Source of the DNA: Diplocarpon mali | Taxonomy: Eukaryota > Ascomycota > Leotiomycetes > Helotiales > Drepanopezizaceae | Length of the DNA stretch: 64,000 nucleotides | Direction: 5' to 3' | Assembly (NCBI GenBank): GCA_024741835.1 | Contig: JAENRP010000026.1 | Coordinates: forward strand, 184,734 to 248,733 | Notes under the pieces: generated by a model | The model's input: only the letters and a program-made list of their open reading frames with translations | What the model was told of the DNA's origin: nothing | Databases searched by the model: none | Program-made: the position numbers and the translations under genes | Shown: positions 46,192-57,416 of the stretch, piece after piece | Layout: each line of letters begins with the position of its first letter | How positions within the stretch are numbered: position 1 is the stretch's first letter

Positions 46192-48345
46192 ATGGCCAGG
46201 GAAGCGGAAGATAGCGAGGATGAGTTTCCAGCTTTGGCGAGACTCTTGAGTCGCAAGAACATCTTTTCGGCAACGAACTCGGGATTCGATTCGAGGCGTC
46301 CGAGAACAACAAAAAATGGTGCCGAGCAACTAAACACCGACGTGAGAGACGATCACACTCCGCGCATGAAGTCGGTGCTAGGAAGCACAATAAAGAAGAA
46401 TGAAGATCTGGGAAACGCGAAACCTAAGCCACGAAAACGGCTTTTGGGTCCGACTTGTGACAATCCACTGTTGCGCCCACTTGCCAGCTCTTCCTTGGGC
46501 AGGGGTTCGTCTGGGTCGCGGAGTCCTTCCAAATGGAACTCGGAAACTCCAAAAAAGAAGCTTAGCGCAGCACAAAAGGCTAAAGGAGCATTATCCGATC
46601 TTTCGAGTGCTGAGCCGGAATGTGAGAATGGGTTGAGGGTAAAACTTGCCGGTCGCCAAGGAAAGTCGATGAAGAGAGAAGTCGGGAAGAGGTTATCAGA
46701 GGCTCCGGGGAGAGAGGCCGCCGTCGACTTTGAGTCCGATGAAGAAGATTATGGGGAAACGTCAGGGTTGTCGGATTTTGTTGTCGATGACAGCGTCTTT
46801 GTGGACGAGGATTCTATCGAAGCACTACCTCCTAGGTCCAGCCGAAAGCTCCTCCAAGGGAGAACACGACAGACCGCAATCTATGATTCGGTCTCGGAAG
46901 ATCTGGGCCGTCGAATGGCTAAGCTCCGGGTTGATGATGATGTCCTTATGCGCTCCAAGCCGTCTGCGAAACGAGACCGAGAACTCAAGGACTTTGCGAG
47001 AGACTACGATGATTCAGATGCGGCTCCCCGTACCAAGGACGTCGAAACTTCGGATCGGCCAAGCACAAGAGTAACAAGTAGAAAGACCGAGGGGCGAACT
47101 TCTGATATCGATGATTCTTCTACACTCACCAGGTGGGTTCCTAATACCCACCGTATCGTATGATAAGTCTACTGATGTCAAGCCAGCTCGCCATCGGAAA
47201 GTAAGCCCAACAAAGCTTCCCGGGAAATGCGATTCATTACACCGCCAGGAAGTCCGGTTTTACAGCCCAGACGGCTACAATCACCAAAGAAGCAGCTTCC
47301 TCGGATACCATCAACTCTGCATGAACCAAGCATGGATAGTTTCTGGCAGCAGGATGTGATCAACGATTGGAACGACGAGTACTCTCCCCAGAAAGTCCTC
47401 CGACCGGGATCGAAACATCTTCTCCAGGAACAGTCACCTCCAAAGAAAAGTCCCATCAAGCAAGATCGGGTAGCACGAGATGCCAAGAAAGCCTTCTCGG
47501 TATCAAAGCATGCGCTGGCCGAAGCATTCCTGATCGAGCTCGATAATGAAGTCACCAACGGTGAGATAGCAAGACTAGCAGCTACAACCGGAGGAGTGAA
47601 GATCATCTGGAGCAAGAAGCTCAACACCACCGCCGGCCGAGCAAACTGGAAACGAGAAACGATCAAATCATCCGCCGCGTCGGAGAATGGGGAGCCGATT
47701 CATCGACACCACGCCGCGATCGAACTAGCCGAGAAAGTCATCGACGACGAAGAGCGCCTTCTGAACGTGCTTGCACACGAATTCTGCCATCTTGCGAACT
47801 TCATGATCAGCAATCTCAGGACGAACCCGCACGGCAAGGAATTCAAAGCCTGGGCCGCCAAGTGCTCGCGCCATTTCGGGCACCGGGGCATCGAGGTCAC
47901 GACCAAACACAGATACACCATCGACTACAAGTATGTGTGGGAGTGTGTCAACTGCAGTGCAGAGTTCAAGCGGCACAGCAAGAGTATCGATCCGACGAGG
48001 CATCAATGTGGAAGCTGTAAGAGCATGCTGGTGCAGACGAAACCCGTGCCGAGAGCAAATGCCGGGACCACCAAGGTCAGCGAGTATCAGGTGTTCGTCA
48101 AGGAGAATATGAAGAGGTTGCGAGAGGAGAATCCGGGAAGTCCGCAGAAGGAGATCATGGGGTTGGTTGGGAAGGAGTATCAGGCCCTCAAGGCATCGAG
48201 GCTCGGGCTTGGTGAGGAGCAGAGTCTGGGGAGGGTTGGCATCGAGGTGGCTATTGAGAGCAGAGACGGCACTCCGGATGATGCTGTGGGACCTGTGGTT
48301 CGCAAGCTTGACTTTCTGGACCTGACGAGCCCTCGGGGTGGATAG
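46192..48345 (+). CDS. SprT-like metalloprotease with HMG-like C-terminus (GCNA type)
   Basis: Probable nuclear zinc metalloprotease related to GCNA/ACRC, which resolve DNA-protein crosslinks; fission yeast SPAC19G7.04 has the same layout. The gene is join(46192..47132, 47187..48345), 699 residues. The N-terminal half is disordered and charged, with acidic patches (DFESDEEDYGE, SDFVVDDSVFVDED) and many SPxK-like sites. The SprT domain spans roughly residues 410-590, with the metal site HEFCH at about 511-515 in NVLAHEFCHLANFMI. A zinc ribbon follows (YVWECVNCSAEFKRH, then HQCGSCKSML). The tail SEYQVFVKENMKRLREENPG resembles an HMG-box start. The 54-nt intron (GTGGGT..AGCCAG) keeps frame. The start is the first in-frame ATG (MAREAEDSEDE). 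Confidence 0.87.
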
Positions 48346-48621
48346 AAGAAATCTTTCTCGAGCGCCTCGGGCGAAAATTGAATGTTGGTACTGAGATCCA
48401 TCTACTTACTCCGATCAATGTGATTGTCCGTCATCTCCATCATCAATCCATCATCGGCCGATCCACCGCGGGAGTCCGCCACTAGATCTCCATGTCGCGC
48501 GCAAACCCGACCGCTGTAGGCGAGTATTTGTGCGCAGTCTGGCTCATCCAGTCCAACCACACACACACTCTCTCTTCTCTTCTACGCATTCCTCGCTGGA
48601 CGATGCATGACACGAGGAGGC

Positions 48622-49350
48622 CTAGACCTCGTTGAACAGACCCCAATCCTTAATCTTGAAGGTCTCCCAGATCTTGGCCGCATGCTCCACCGCACTCTCA
48701 ATCAGCTTGCCTTGCTTACCCATCTGCATGTCGACCTCCTCGACCGTATACTCGCCCTTGATGTGCGGCACGTTAATCGTGATCAGAATATCCGTACTCT
48801 CGCTCTCCAGGCGGATCAGCGTCAGCACAATCGCCGTAAAGTCCGGACTCTTCGAGCCAGGCTTTGGCGGCGGGGTCTGTGTCGCGATGAGGGTGTATGC
48901 CGGCGTGTTTTCGCTGCTGGAGACGTCAGGCACACGTGATTCCTGCAAAGAGAAAAGGCAGGGGAGGGGGGGGGGGGCAGAAGACGCACGGGAGCTTGGA
49001 GAACTGCGTGTTAGAGGTGTTCCACACTTTGACCGTGTCGTCGTCGGAATCTACAATGTCTTCCAGGTGCGTGGTGAGGGCGGCGCCGTCGACGGCCGGA
49101 CCTGTGCCCGGCACGCCGACGCGTTCGGTGATGTCGAAGATGATGCTCGTGAAGCCGTCTTTATCTAGATAGACTTCTTGATGGTCCGGGACCTGGCGGA
49201 TGGTGCTGTCGCTGTCAGCTCTTGCTCGGGGATCGAAGAGGGGCTGGAGGGGCGAGGGCGGCGTGCTGCGTACCTGACGTCGGCGAAGCTGGAGGGAAGG
49301 TCGACGATGAGTGCACCCCCGAAGAGGGGCGTGCTCGTGTAGCGGGTCAT
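48622..49350 (-). CDS. MOG1: Ran-binding nuclear import factor Mog1
   Basis: Small protein that binds Ran GTPase and promotes nucleotide release during nuclear import. The gene is complement(join(48622..48916, 48990..49205, 49274..49350)), 195 residues. Exon 1 opens with TSTPLFGGALIVDLPSSFAD, a Mog1 hallmark. Exon 2 gives RQVPDHQEVYLDKDGFTSII and VDGAALTTHLEDIVDSDD. Exon 3 ends AAKIWETFKIKDWGLFNEV. Intron 2 (48917-48989) contains a run of about 14 C in transcript sense just before the first possible acceptor (TTGCAG). Only the later CTCCAG acceptor restores frame, giving KLP-SENTPAYTLIA. The second acceptor is therefore inferred from frame. A CAA repeat lies about 50 bp upstream of the ATG. 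Confidence 0.88.
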
Positions 49351-50431
49351 CCTGCTCCCTCGGTCTCGCTCTCGGGATGCGAGGTTGGGATGAAGCGTTG
49401 TTGTTGTTGTTGTTGTGGTTGTTGATAAGCAATTGCTGATTCGTATTGAAGGAGGGTGGAGGTGCGAGGAGGAATCCCTCTTGAGAAGAGACGAAAGGCT
49501 GACTCGCTTGGCCAGACCAGCCGTGCAGAGAGACAAGAATCCATGACTGATTATTGGTCAGAAAGCCAGACGATGAGCCCAGCTTCCTTTGCATTTATTC
49601 TCTCCCATCACCTGCGACCGGATGTTGGGTTGACACTCCCTCCAGAGAGGAGGCCCGCACTGGCGTGTCGCTTACCGGCTCTTCCGGCTCTTGGGACACA
49701 GGTACGTCGAAAAAAAGATCGACGAAAGAGAGTGAATGTGCCAAAAGGTTTCTGACGCATCAGACGGTGATGTGCAAATATTGGGAGAATGGAGTTTCTT
49801 GGGCAGGAGCCACGGTCATCTCTGGTAAAAGGCCTTCCATTATGTTAATTTGGAGACGTTACAGGCTGATGTTGCGGACTCACAAGAAATGAATTCTGAA
49901 CTAGCTTGTCCCACTCCAGGATGATCTGCGATTTAATAACGGTACATATACAAATTCCATTACCCTCCAGTGGAGGGCTCTGGCCTCGCCACCTCCCGAC
50001 GATTCATTTTATATCGTGCCTGGCAGATTCTTGGTGCTTGGAGTCGCTTGCGAGAATCAATCACGATTATAATAATTGATCAGATTGGTCTCTTCCTCTT
50101 CTCTATTATTTGATCGTATCTCTTCCGGGGAGAGAGGGAAGGTGGCTGTTTGACCGGGCGTTTTGCCCTCTTTCCGGCACGGTCAAAAGATCTGTCTGAC
50201 TGCTAGCTGCCGCGCCACACGACCTGCATGGTATTCGGCATTTCTGTGGTGGTGATTTGTCTGGACTTGGCTGCTGGCTCATGCTCGTCTTCCACTCGGT
50301 GTCGGAGTCTCGGCCGAGAGAACGGCATCATTTGTTTCCCCCCCGTCAGCACTCTTCCCGACCATCCTATCCGCAGAAAATATTTGCTCACAGGTCGGGT
50401 CAATAGATAATGCTCGCACGGGGACATCCCA

Positions 50432-50466
<35 letters not shown>

Positions 50467-51286
50467 TATCTACATAAATATACACACATATTTAGAGGCG
50501 TCATCAACTACATAGGTCCCCTCTTCCAGACGTCGAGCGTGCTCTTGCGACTACTTTCTCCAGCTCGCCCGAGGGCCCATGTCAAACCGCGGCAATCAGA
50601 TTCTATCCACAGCCGGCGAGAAGAGGGGGGTAGGGTAGGAAGGATGGGATTGAACTGCAAGTATGCACCAGGACGATCGAGGGTGGAAGGAGCAAAGATG
50701 TAATTGTTTGGCTGGCTCGAGCTGCTCGGGTCTCGAGGGTCAGGAGTGAGATCACCATGAGCTGAGGGGATCCGGGAGACTGACGGCCCTGGACACTACC
50801 GCGGAGGGACGGAGAGGAGGGTAGAGGACAGGCAACGAGCAAAGTACGGCGCTGCAGATGCGGAAGACATCACCTACGAGTAGGTACTCGTAGAGGCGGA
50901 GTCGCTGTGTCTGAGACCGGTCTCCATCACGGTCAAGAGAGCCGGGGCATCGGCAGCTTGGGGTGTTCGGGGGGTCGGTTTGGCTATTCTCACTACTTCA
51001 TCGCGGGCACACAGTAATCATGTTCTCAGTCGCAGTACAACCCCCTGTGGACCCCCCGCATCACCGTACTGCACAGCTTAGACCCGTCCCAGCACCATCG
51101 CGCGCAAGGAGAATTTTGGAGCCAGATCCTGATCTTGATCGTGTCATGTGGGGGTTCGTGGTTTTCTTTTCTTCTGCTGCAAGGAACGCGTCGTGGCTCC
51201 ACCACGTCGCCATCTCTCCTCCTAGCCAAGCTGGACGCTCGGGGAAGAACCCTCCCTCGCAAACACCATGTCCACAGTGATCACCT
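49351..51286. other. MOG1 upstream and GH72 downstream spacer
   Basis: 1.9 kb without a recognised gene. It contains a (TTG)n tract at 49398-49417 (CAA repeats in the MOG1 leader sense), a (TA)n microsatellite at 50433-50463, and CT- and GC-rich patches. Open frames on both strands are short and low-complexity. Confidence 0.5.
50433..50463. repeat. (TA)n microsatellite
   Basis: About 15 TA units, followed by AT-rich sequence. Intergenic. Confidence 0.95.
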
Positions 51287-53050
51287 CTACAGCATAATCA
51301 TACCAGCACCTGCCATCATCGCTACCAATACGTACAGCCCCATCTGTAACAGGCCCACATCGAGTCGAGGGACCACCACAGCACCCGCCGCGCTCTTGCT
51401 CGAGGTCGCGGAGGAGGAGCCCGAAGCACCGCTGCTGCCCGACGACCCGGTCCCAGTGGGTGCCGTGGTCACAGTTCCCGTCCCAGCAGATCCGGCTTGA
51501 CTGAGGAGGCTCTTGCATGTGCTGCTGGTCGAGCCGGCTTGAATCTTGGCGTTTCCGCCAAAGTCGCAGGCGGTCGAGGCCTGCTTTTGAGTCGAGTAGT
51601 ACTGGTTGAACGCGAAGGAAAGCTGCTGGTACGAGTTGCACATGGAGTAGGCCCCATACACACCCTTGGTGGCGTTGGCAGTGATACCGGCGCAGGAGGT
51701 GTCATCGAGGCCACAGACAGTGCTGAACAGAGATGCGGTCTCGTTGCCGGACAGCCCTTTGTTCGCAACACAGGAGAGCGAAGACACCATGCAGCTGCAG
51801 AGATCGGCATTGGCGATAGGGGGGAGAGCGCTCGCAGCAGACCAATCCTTTCCGACCGTGGGGCAGGATTGGGCGGCAGTGTTAGTGACGGTGTAGGCGT
51901 CCGACGACGTCAAGCGCGGGGTGACCTTGGCGAGCTGAGTCTTCAAGGCTGTAAAGTCTGGCAGTTTCGAAGCAGCACTGCCCGAGAGAGAGACGAGTCC
52001 TGAGAGCACGTCAGCGCCCAAGTCGGCGGAGGCCGGCGGACAAGGCCGGCCCTGGGTCGATCTGAGACCTACCGTAATCGTTGGCTTCTTGGAAGTACAT
52101 GTACATGATCCCGCCGGACCAGACCTCCGTCATGTTCGCGCCGTAGATGGCGCCGACCTCGGTGAACTGACGAGGCTGGACCGTGTTGCATCCGTACTCG
52201 GCGAAGAAGGCCGGCACGTTGTAGGTCTTGAACTCCAGAGTTCTCTGGTCGTACCCAGACTTGGTGTAGGATGAGTCGCCGCACCACGAATAGATGTTGT
52301 AACCCCAGAAGTCGATCGATTCACTGGCATTGCCACAGTTGAAGTAGTGGGCTAGGTCGATCCGGATAGCGGGGTCGTCATTCGTGGCATATCCGACGCC
52401 AATCGAACGGTATTTCTTGGTCTTGATGTATGCTTTCATGTCACGGACAGCCGCCTTGACGAAAGCGCTGGCATTGGTGTTGTTGACCTCATTCGAGACC
52501 TCGTTCCCAGCAAAGAAGCCCAGGACGTTGGTGTAATTTGCCAACTCATCGACAACCCCGGCGTAGCTCGCGAAGAGCTCCGTGGTCCAGGTCGGCTCGT
52601 TGCGGTTGATCGAGGCCGATGGGTTGGAGAGATCTTGGATGAGGTATATCCCCGCGTCCTGGAGCATTCTCATACACACGGAGTGGTCCAGCGAGGCATT
52701 GATAGCGTAGACACGGATCGTGTTGGTGCCCAGCTCCTTCAGGAGAGGGATATCACGTCTGCAGCCGGCCTCGTCGGCCAGAGGATCGGTGAAGGATGCG
52801 TCCTTGGAGGTTGTCCCGTTGGAGCTGACATCTTGCTGGTATGCGATCCCGCGAATGAAGAACTCGGTGCCGTTCTCGTAGAAGAAGTGGGAGCCCTGAG
52901 AGGCCGTCAGCATGCCATGCAGCCTGCGCTCGTCGCTCGAGGACCAACCTTGATGACAATGGGGGGAAGATCGGCAGTGACCGAGGTTGCGAAGAGAGCA
53001 GCACCGCTGAGCGCCGCCGCAGCGAGGGAGGCCATGCCGAAAGACCTCAT
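51287..53050 (-). CDS. GPI-anchored 1,3-beta-glucanosyltransferase, GH72 with CBM43
   Basis: Cell-wall enzyme of the Gas/Gel family that elongates and branches beta-1,3-glucan. The gene is complement(join(51287..51999, 52073..52895, 52949..53050)), 545 residues. A signal peptide ([20 protein letters not shown]) is followed by the GH72 domain from about residue 35: [20 protein letters not shown], acid/base Glu166 in [11 protein letters not shown] and nucleophile Glu267 in [10 protein letters not shown] Cys-rich CBM43/X8 domain spans roughly residues 375-470 ([25 protein letters not shown]). A Ser/Thr/Gly linker and a hydrophobic end ([18 protein letters not shown]) form the GPI signal. Many NxS/T sites are present. 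Introns are 53 and 73 nt. It is the only GH72 gene here and points away from FKS1. Confidence 0.95.
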
Positions 53051-54243
53051 GGTTGCCGCGAGCGAGGTCGTGCGATGTAACGGGGAAGTCTGAGAAGATG
53101 AGCGGAGGCAAGTTGACGGGCGATGCTCGACAGCGCGTGGGCGAGGTTCGCGTGGAAGCAATGGCCGTCCGGGGTGGGCGGGGAATGGGGGGGGGGGAAC
53201 GAACGAGTGCGAAAGGCGGGCACAGGACCGATAGCCTCAAGAGCCGGAAGAATCTGACCTGCAAACCCGACTGACACGAGGGCGGGCGGAGCGATGCGAT
53301 GCAATGCGATGCGATGCGATGGAATGCAGTGCGGACGAAGCAAAAGCGACGCGGAGAATGAGTAGAGCGAGGAGAGGCGGGGAGAGAGTCCAAGAGAAAC
53401 AAGCCTGCCCAAGAGATGGGGGGGGTGGAGCTTGTTTTGGCTTTTAGCGCGGTTCCGCCCCGCCCTGTCGCGTTCCTGGAGATCGAACACGCAACACCAC
53501 GGGTTTCGGCCAGCTGGGTGAGGAGGATAATGTGGTTGAGGACGGGGTTGCGCATACGCCGGCGCAAGGGGACGGGGACGCAGCAGAAGGCAGATGTGCT
53601 GATTAACCGTGCCGTGTTCGAGCACGAGCGCGACGGCGACGATGCCGACGATGCCGACGACGACGACGACGACGACCGCCAGCACCGCCTCCCTCCCTAC
53701 TTCTCGTCGTCATCTCGCCCCCGGATGGACTCTGCCCTGTCGCGGCAGACACACCCGCAGCAGACGACATGGTCCTACTGCGCATTTCCAACCAGCCACA
53801 TGTCATGTGACGGGAGGCGACGGTCAGGGAAGGGTAGGCCGGCAGGGGAACGAATGTCAGGTTGCCGATAGGTCGCTCGAGATACGGATCCCTGGACCAG
53901 ACCGATTGGCCTCGGTCCACGGTGCCATTCCGAGGGGGGGCGTGCTCTCACGTGGCTCCCCTCTGCTCGACGGTATGCCACCGGCGAACACCGTACCGCA
54001 TCTTGCGGGATCAGAGGGACTCAGGTCTCTCGAGGTCGTCTCCAGTGGGTTGGAAGCAGAGAGGCAAAGAGTCCCAATCCAAGCCCCTCCACCTTCGTCC
54101 CCAAGTCCATCCCTTCCCACCCCATCCCCGCCATCAACCTTCTCGGGCACAAACCATCGACTCCAGCGCTTCCCGTGGACCGGGCCGGCTTGAAAGCTGC
54201 AAGTCGGCCGTGAAGAGGAAAGTATCCGCGGAACCGTCGCTCA

Positions 54244-54272
54244 GGTCGGGTCGGGTCGGGTCGGGTCGGGTC
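54244..54272. repeat. GGGTC pentanucleotide repeat
   Basis: Five to six consecutive GGGTC units in the spacer upstream of the GH72 gene. Confidence 0.9.
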
Positions 54273-55177
54273 GGCGGGTCTCAAAGCCAACTTCATGGTC
54301 AACGCGTCGGCCATCTGTGAAGTCGAGCCAACCGTGGGGACTCCCCAGGCGAGAGGGGGGCACGTGATCCCTCTCCGGGTTTTGGGCGTCTTGCTCGGCT
54401 TTTTCGACGGTGTGGCAGAGAATGTCGAGCAGGCGACGTACACCAATGGAGGAGGAAATCCTCCGGTTAACATGCCCGGCCAATCTTCCTCGTCTCCCCG
54501 CACGAGATCTTTGAAGTTGTTCCCCCTTTTCCCTCTCTGATCCTTCGACTCGGGAGCCTCCGTTACCACAGCTGGGGTCGCGAGAATCGCTACGCATCTC
54601 TCTGTCAGGGACTGTGACCGAGGACTCGGGGCAGCGAGCCAGCCGATTGGTGCCGCTGATAAGGGGGGGGGGGCCCTGGCATCTCCGATAGCCTGAATGA
54701 GTGGATGAAGTAAAACGGATGCATGGATGGATGACTGAATGAGTGTATCAACTCTTTTCTTCCCTGCAGAACCAGGCGAGGAGATTCGTGATACACGAGC
54801 GTCCAGGAACCCTCGGTCGACAGGGCAGGTCAAAATACCTAACCTATGACCTCCAGCGGCTACTCGGACCGCTGCCCCTCCCGTACTACATTACATGACT
54901 TCGTACCCAAGTCACGTGGGTACGTAAGATAGTAGCTGGGGGTGATGAGAGTCCTTATTTCCTCCCGAACAACTCGACCCAGCGTCCGGTGGTGTATCCA
55001 GGCCACGGACATGAACGCAGGGCCTCCCCAGCTTGACCCCGTGGAATCGGATGTGCTGAGGGCCGGAATCCATCTCTCTGGCACCTGGTCACGTGAGACA
55101 AAGCACACCGCCATCGATCACTTGGTACTCCTACCTCTGCAAGGATGCACGCCGACATCCGGGAGTTTGTCCTCGTA

Positions 55178-55217
55178 GGGAGACGAGGAGGGAGACGAGG
55201 AGGGAGACGAGGAGGGA
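55178..55217. repeat. 12-bp tandem repeat GAGGGAGACGAG
   Basis: Just over three perfect head-to-tail units, purine-only apart from one C per unit. Confidence 0.9.
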
Positions 55218-56592
55218 TGGGATGTGCACGACGGATCCCATGGATCAATCACCTTCAGGCACTGTCTGTCCAACGCTGGGTGGCTGGTGGCTGCTGGCTG
55301 CTGGCCACGGTGGCTTGGACAAAGCAACCGAGGGGGCGAAAAGGAGGCCTCTAGGCATGCGAAGGTATTGGTGTGTTGAAAGAGTTGGGCACCGGGAAGC
55401 CGACGTGATGTGGAGGCCGGGAAGGGAGGTAGGCATCTTGTATATGTAACTTCTCCAGAGCTGGTCATCATGCAAGCTCATTGCAGGCAGGTCTCTGGTG
55501 TATGATAACTTATTGAGAGCTGGTAATAATGCAAGCTTGTCGCTTGGCTGAGCCGACTTGACTCCTGAGCGGAGCAGAGCAGAGCCGGGCAGAGCAGGGC
55601 CTGGTTAGTGGAGGCTGGCAGGTTGAAGAGGCTGGAGGCGCAGTTGGAGGCGCAGTAGCCGCTATGCCCGATCAGGGGGTGCAGTCTCCGCTTCACCAGC
55701 ACGTATAAAGTACGCAAGTAAGGGAGGCAGGTAGATACCCGATGGTAATATGTAGATAGGCAAGGTACCTGACTACCGTGTACCATCGGGGGGGGAACTT
55801 CGTCGCGGGCCAAAACCGAGACCAGATGAGCGTCCGTTGTGCAGTATCCATCGTATAGAACGTTACGTATACGTATATACATGTATGATATAACATGTAT
55901 TATGTAAACATATAGAAAATGTACCCATCGAGTCTATACATTGATAGTTTGTACATATGATATGTACATATGATGTGTACATATATTACGTGCATGTCTC
56001 ATGTACGTATAATATATACATATATGATTTATACATACATATCGAGTACTCCAACCTCTGCAGATGTCAAATGATGAGCCGTGGCAAAGGCGAACGAATC
56101 AACGTCCAAACTGGGGCGAGCTGACACCACCGTACATACCCCAGTACTACCATGTACCGCGTGAAAAAGAATGAAAAAGCAATTCTTGTAGCAGTGTCTA
56201 CTAAGTATACCACGGTACCAATTCTACAGTACCCACTCTCGATACTGTAGACTGTTTACATATCATGGTACTCGAGAATAAACTTCCCCTTCATTCCGCT
56301 TAGCGGTGCCAGGTTGACCCCCATCCCTCTCCCCCTCCCTCTCCCCCTCCCCTTCCCCTTTCCCCACCCCCTTTTTCCTTTTTCCCGCTTCCCCTTTCCA
56401 TGCTAGCGTGACTCAGCATACGTGTAGAGGTGATGCGGAAAAGGAAAGTAGGAAAAATCAATTGTGAAAAGGAAAAAAAAAACTGAAGGGTGAAAAAGGG
56501 TATGTGCAGTGCCAGTGCTCAGCCCAGAACAGTCTAGTCCAGTCTGGTCCTAGTCTAGTCCAGTCCGGTCCAAGAAATCCTATCGACCCCCC

Positions 56593-56628
56593 NNNNNNNN
56601 NNNNNNNNNNNNNNNNNNNNNNNNNNNN
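56593..56628. other. Assembly gap (36 N)
   Basis: Run of N about 0.8 kb upstream of the FKS1 start codon, within GTCTAGTCCAG-type short repeats. Its true length is unknown. Confidence 0.99.
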
Positions 56629-57256
56629 CTGACCAAAACCAGTCCCAACCCCCCAAATCAAATCAAACCCAACCATCCGCCTTTCTCCCTCGACACAAAA
56701 CCTTCTCCTCTCCATCCCCCCCTTTATACGTCAGCATCCATCTTGGGTCCTAACGCAATCTTCTTCACACGGTCGTGGTGTGTCGATTTTTTGTGCAACT
56801 TTTCAATTTTCACTCGCCACCCTACCACACTCGTTCCATAGAAAGGTACGTATCGGTGGCGAAGGCGTGAAGGCGCAACCCACGACCCTGAAATGAAGGC
56901 TAGATGGGAGCTGTAAGGTAGTGCTGATGTCTGACGGGACTGACAGAAGACATCTGCCCATTCAACAACCAACCCGGTCCCCCAGTCCAAGAAATCCAGG
57001 TTTTTCCACGCTCTTCTCGAGGCCAATTCAATTCACCTCGATTTAATTCGATTCAATTCAACTCATTCCAAGTCACTTTCTCAGTCAAACCCTCACCTTC
57101 CTAGGGAGAGAGAGAGAGAGGAGAGCTCTTGGTTACTGGATTCCCACCCTACCATCACCGGTAGCACCTATCATCCTCGCAACTCCGTCACCCACTCCAT
57201 CTCACACGCGTTTGAGCGCAGCGAATTCTTGCGCCGCCAGAGCAACCATTCTCCCA

Positions 57257-57402
57257 ATGGGCATATCAAACGTATGTACGCCGCTCGTCCCGCGCACCCC
57301 TCGGTTTATTTTCGCCACAGTCTATAGCTGGCGCGGCTTCCCCTTGAGCATCAGGAGGCTCGATTTCATGGACAACAGCTAATTTCGCAGGGTGACAATT
57401 GA
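57257..57402 (+). promoter_or_regulatory. FKS1 leader: probable 5'UTR intron and spliced upstream ORF
   Basis: A likely leader intron runs 57272-57390 (GTATGT..TTCGCAG, 119 nt, with a CTAAT branch-like site). An ATG at 57257 reads MGISN up to the donor; after splicing it continues GDN and stops at 57402, 15 bp before the FKS1 ATG. The signals are seen; transcription and use are inferred. Confidence 0.45.
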
Positions 57403-57416
57403 AGAAAATCGAGAAA

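Larger units (their letters stand above)
53051..57256. promoter_or_regulatory. Long low-complexity spacer between the GH72 gene and FKS1
   Basis: 4.2 kb with no recognised gene, holding the divergent promoters of two cell-wall genes. It contains GATGC repeats (53293-53325), GACGATGCC/GACGAC repeats (about 53637-53677), GGGTC repeats (54244-54272), a 12-bp repeat (55178-55217), a palindromic AT-rich block (about 55860-56045), a C/T-rich tract (about 56320-56400) and an N gap (56593-56628). Long open frames here, such as 54021-54833 minus, arise from GC-rich repeats. Confidence 0.5.

Noticed and set aside
50410..50703. Frame encoding IYIYIYIY
   Set aside because: Translation of the TA microsatellite.
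53047..53685. Minus-strand 212-codon frame upstream of the GH72 gene and a long reading fused to its first exon
   Set aside because: The GH72 protein begins at the signal peptide ATG at 53050; upstream sequence is repeat-derived and shows no domain.
54021..54833. 270-codon minus-strand open frame
   Set aside because: Lies in GC-rich repeat sequence including the GGGTC array, has proline/arginine low complexity, no family features and overlaps open frames on the other strand.
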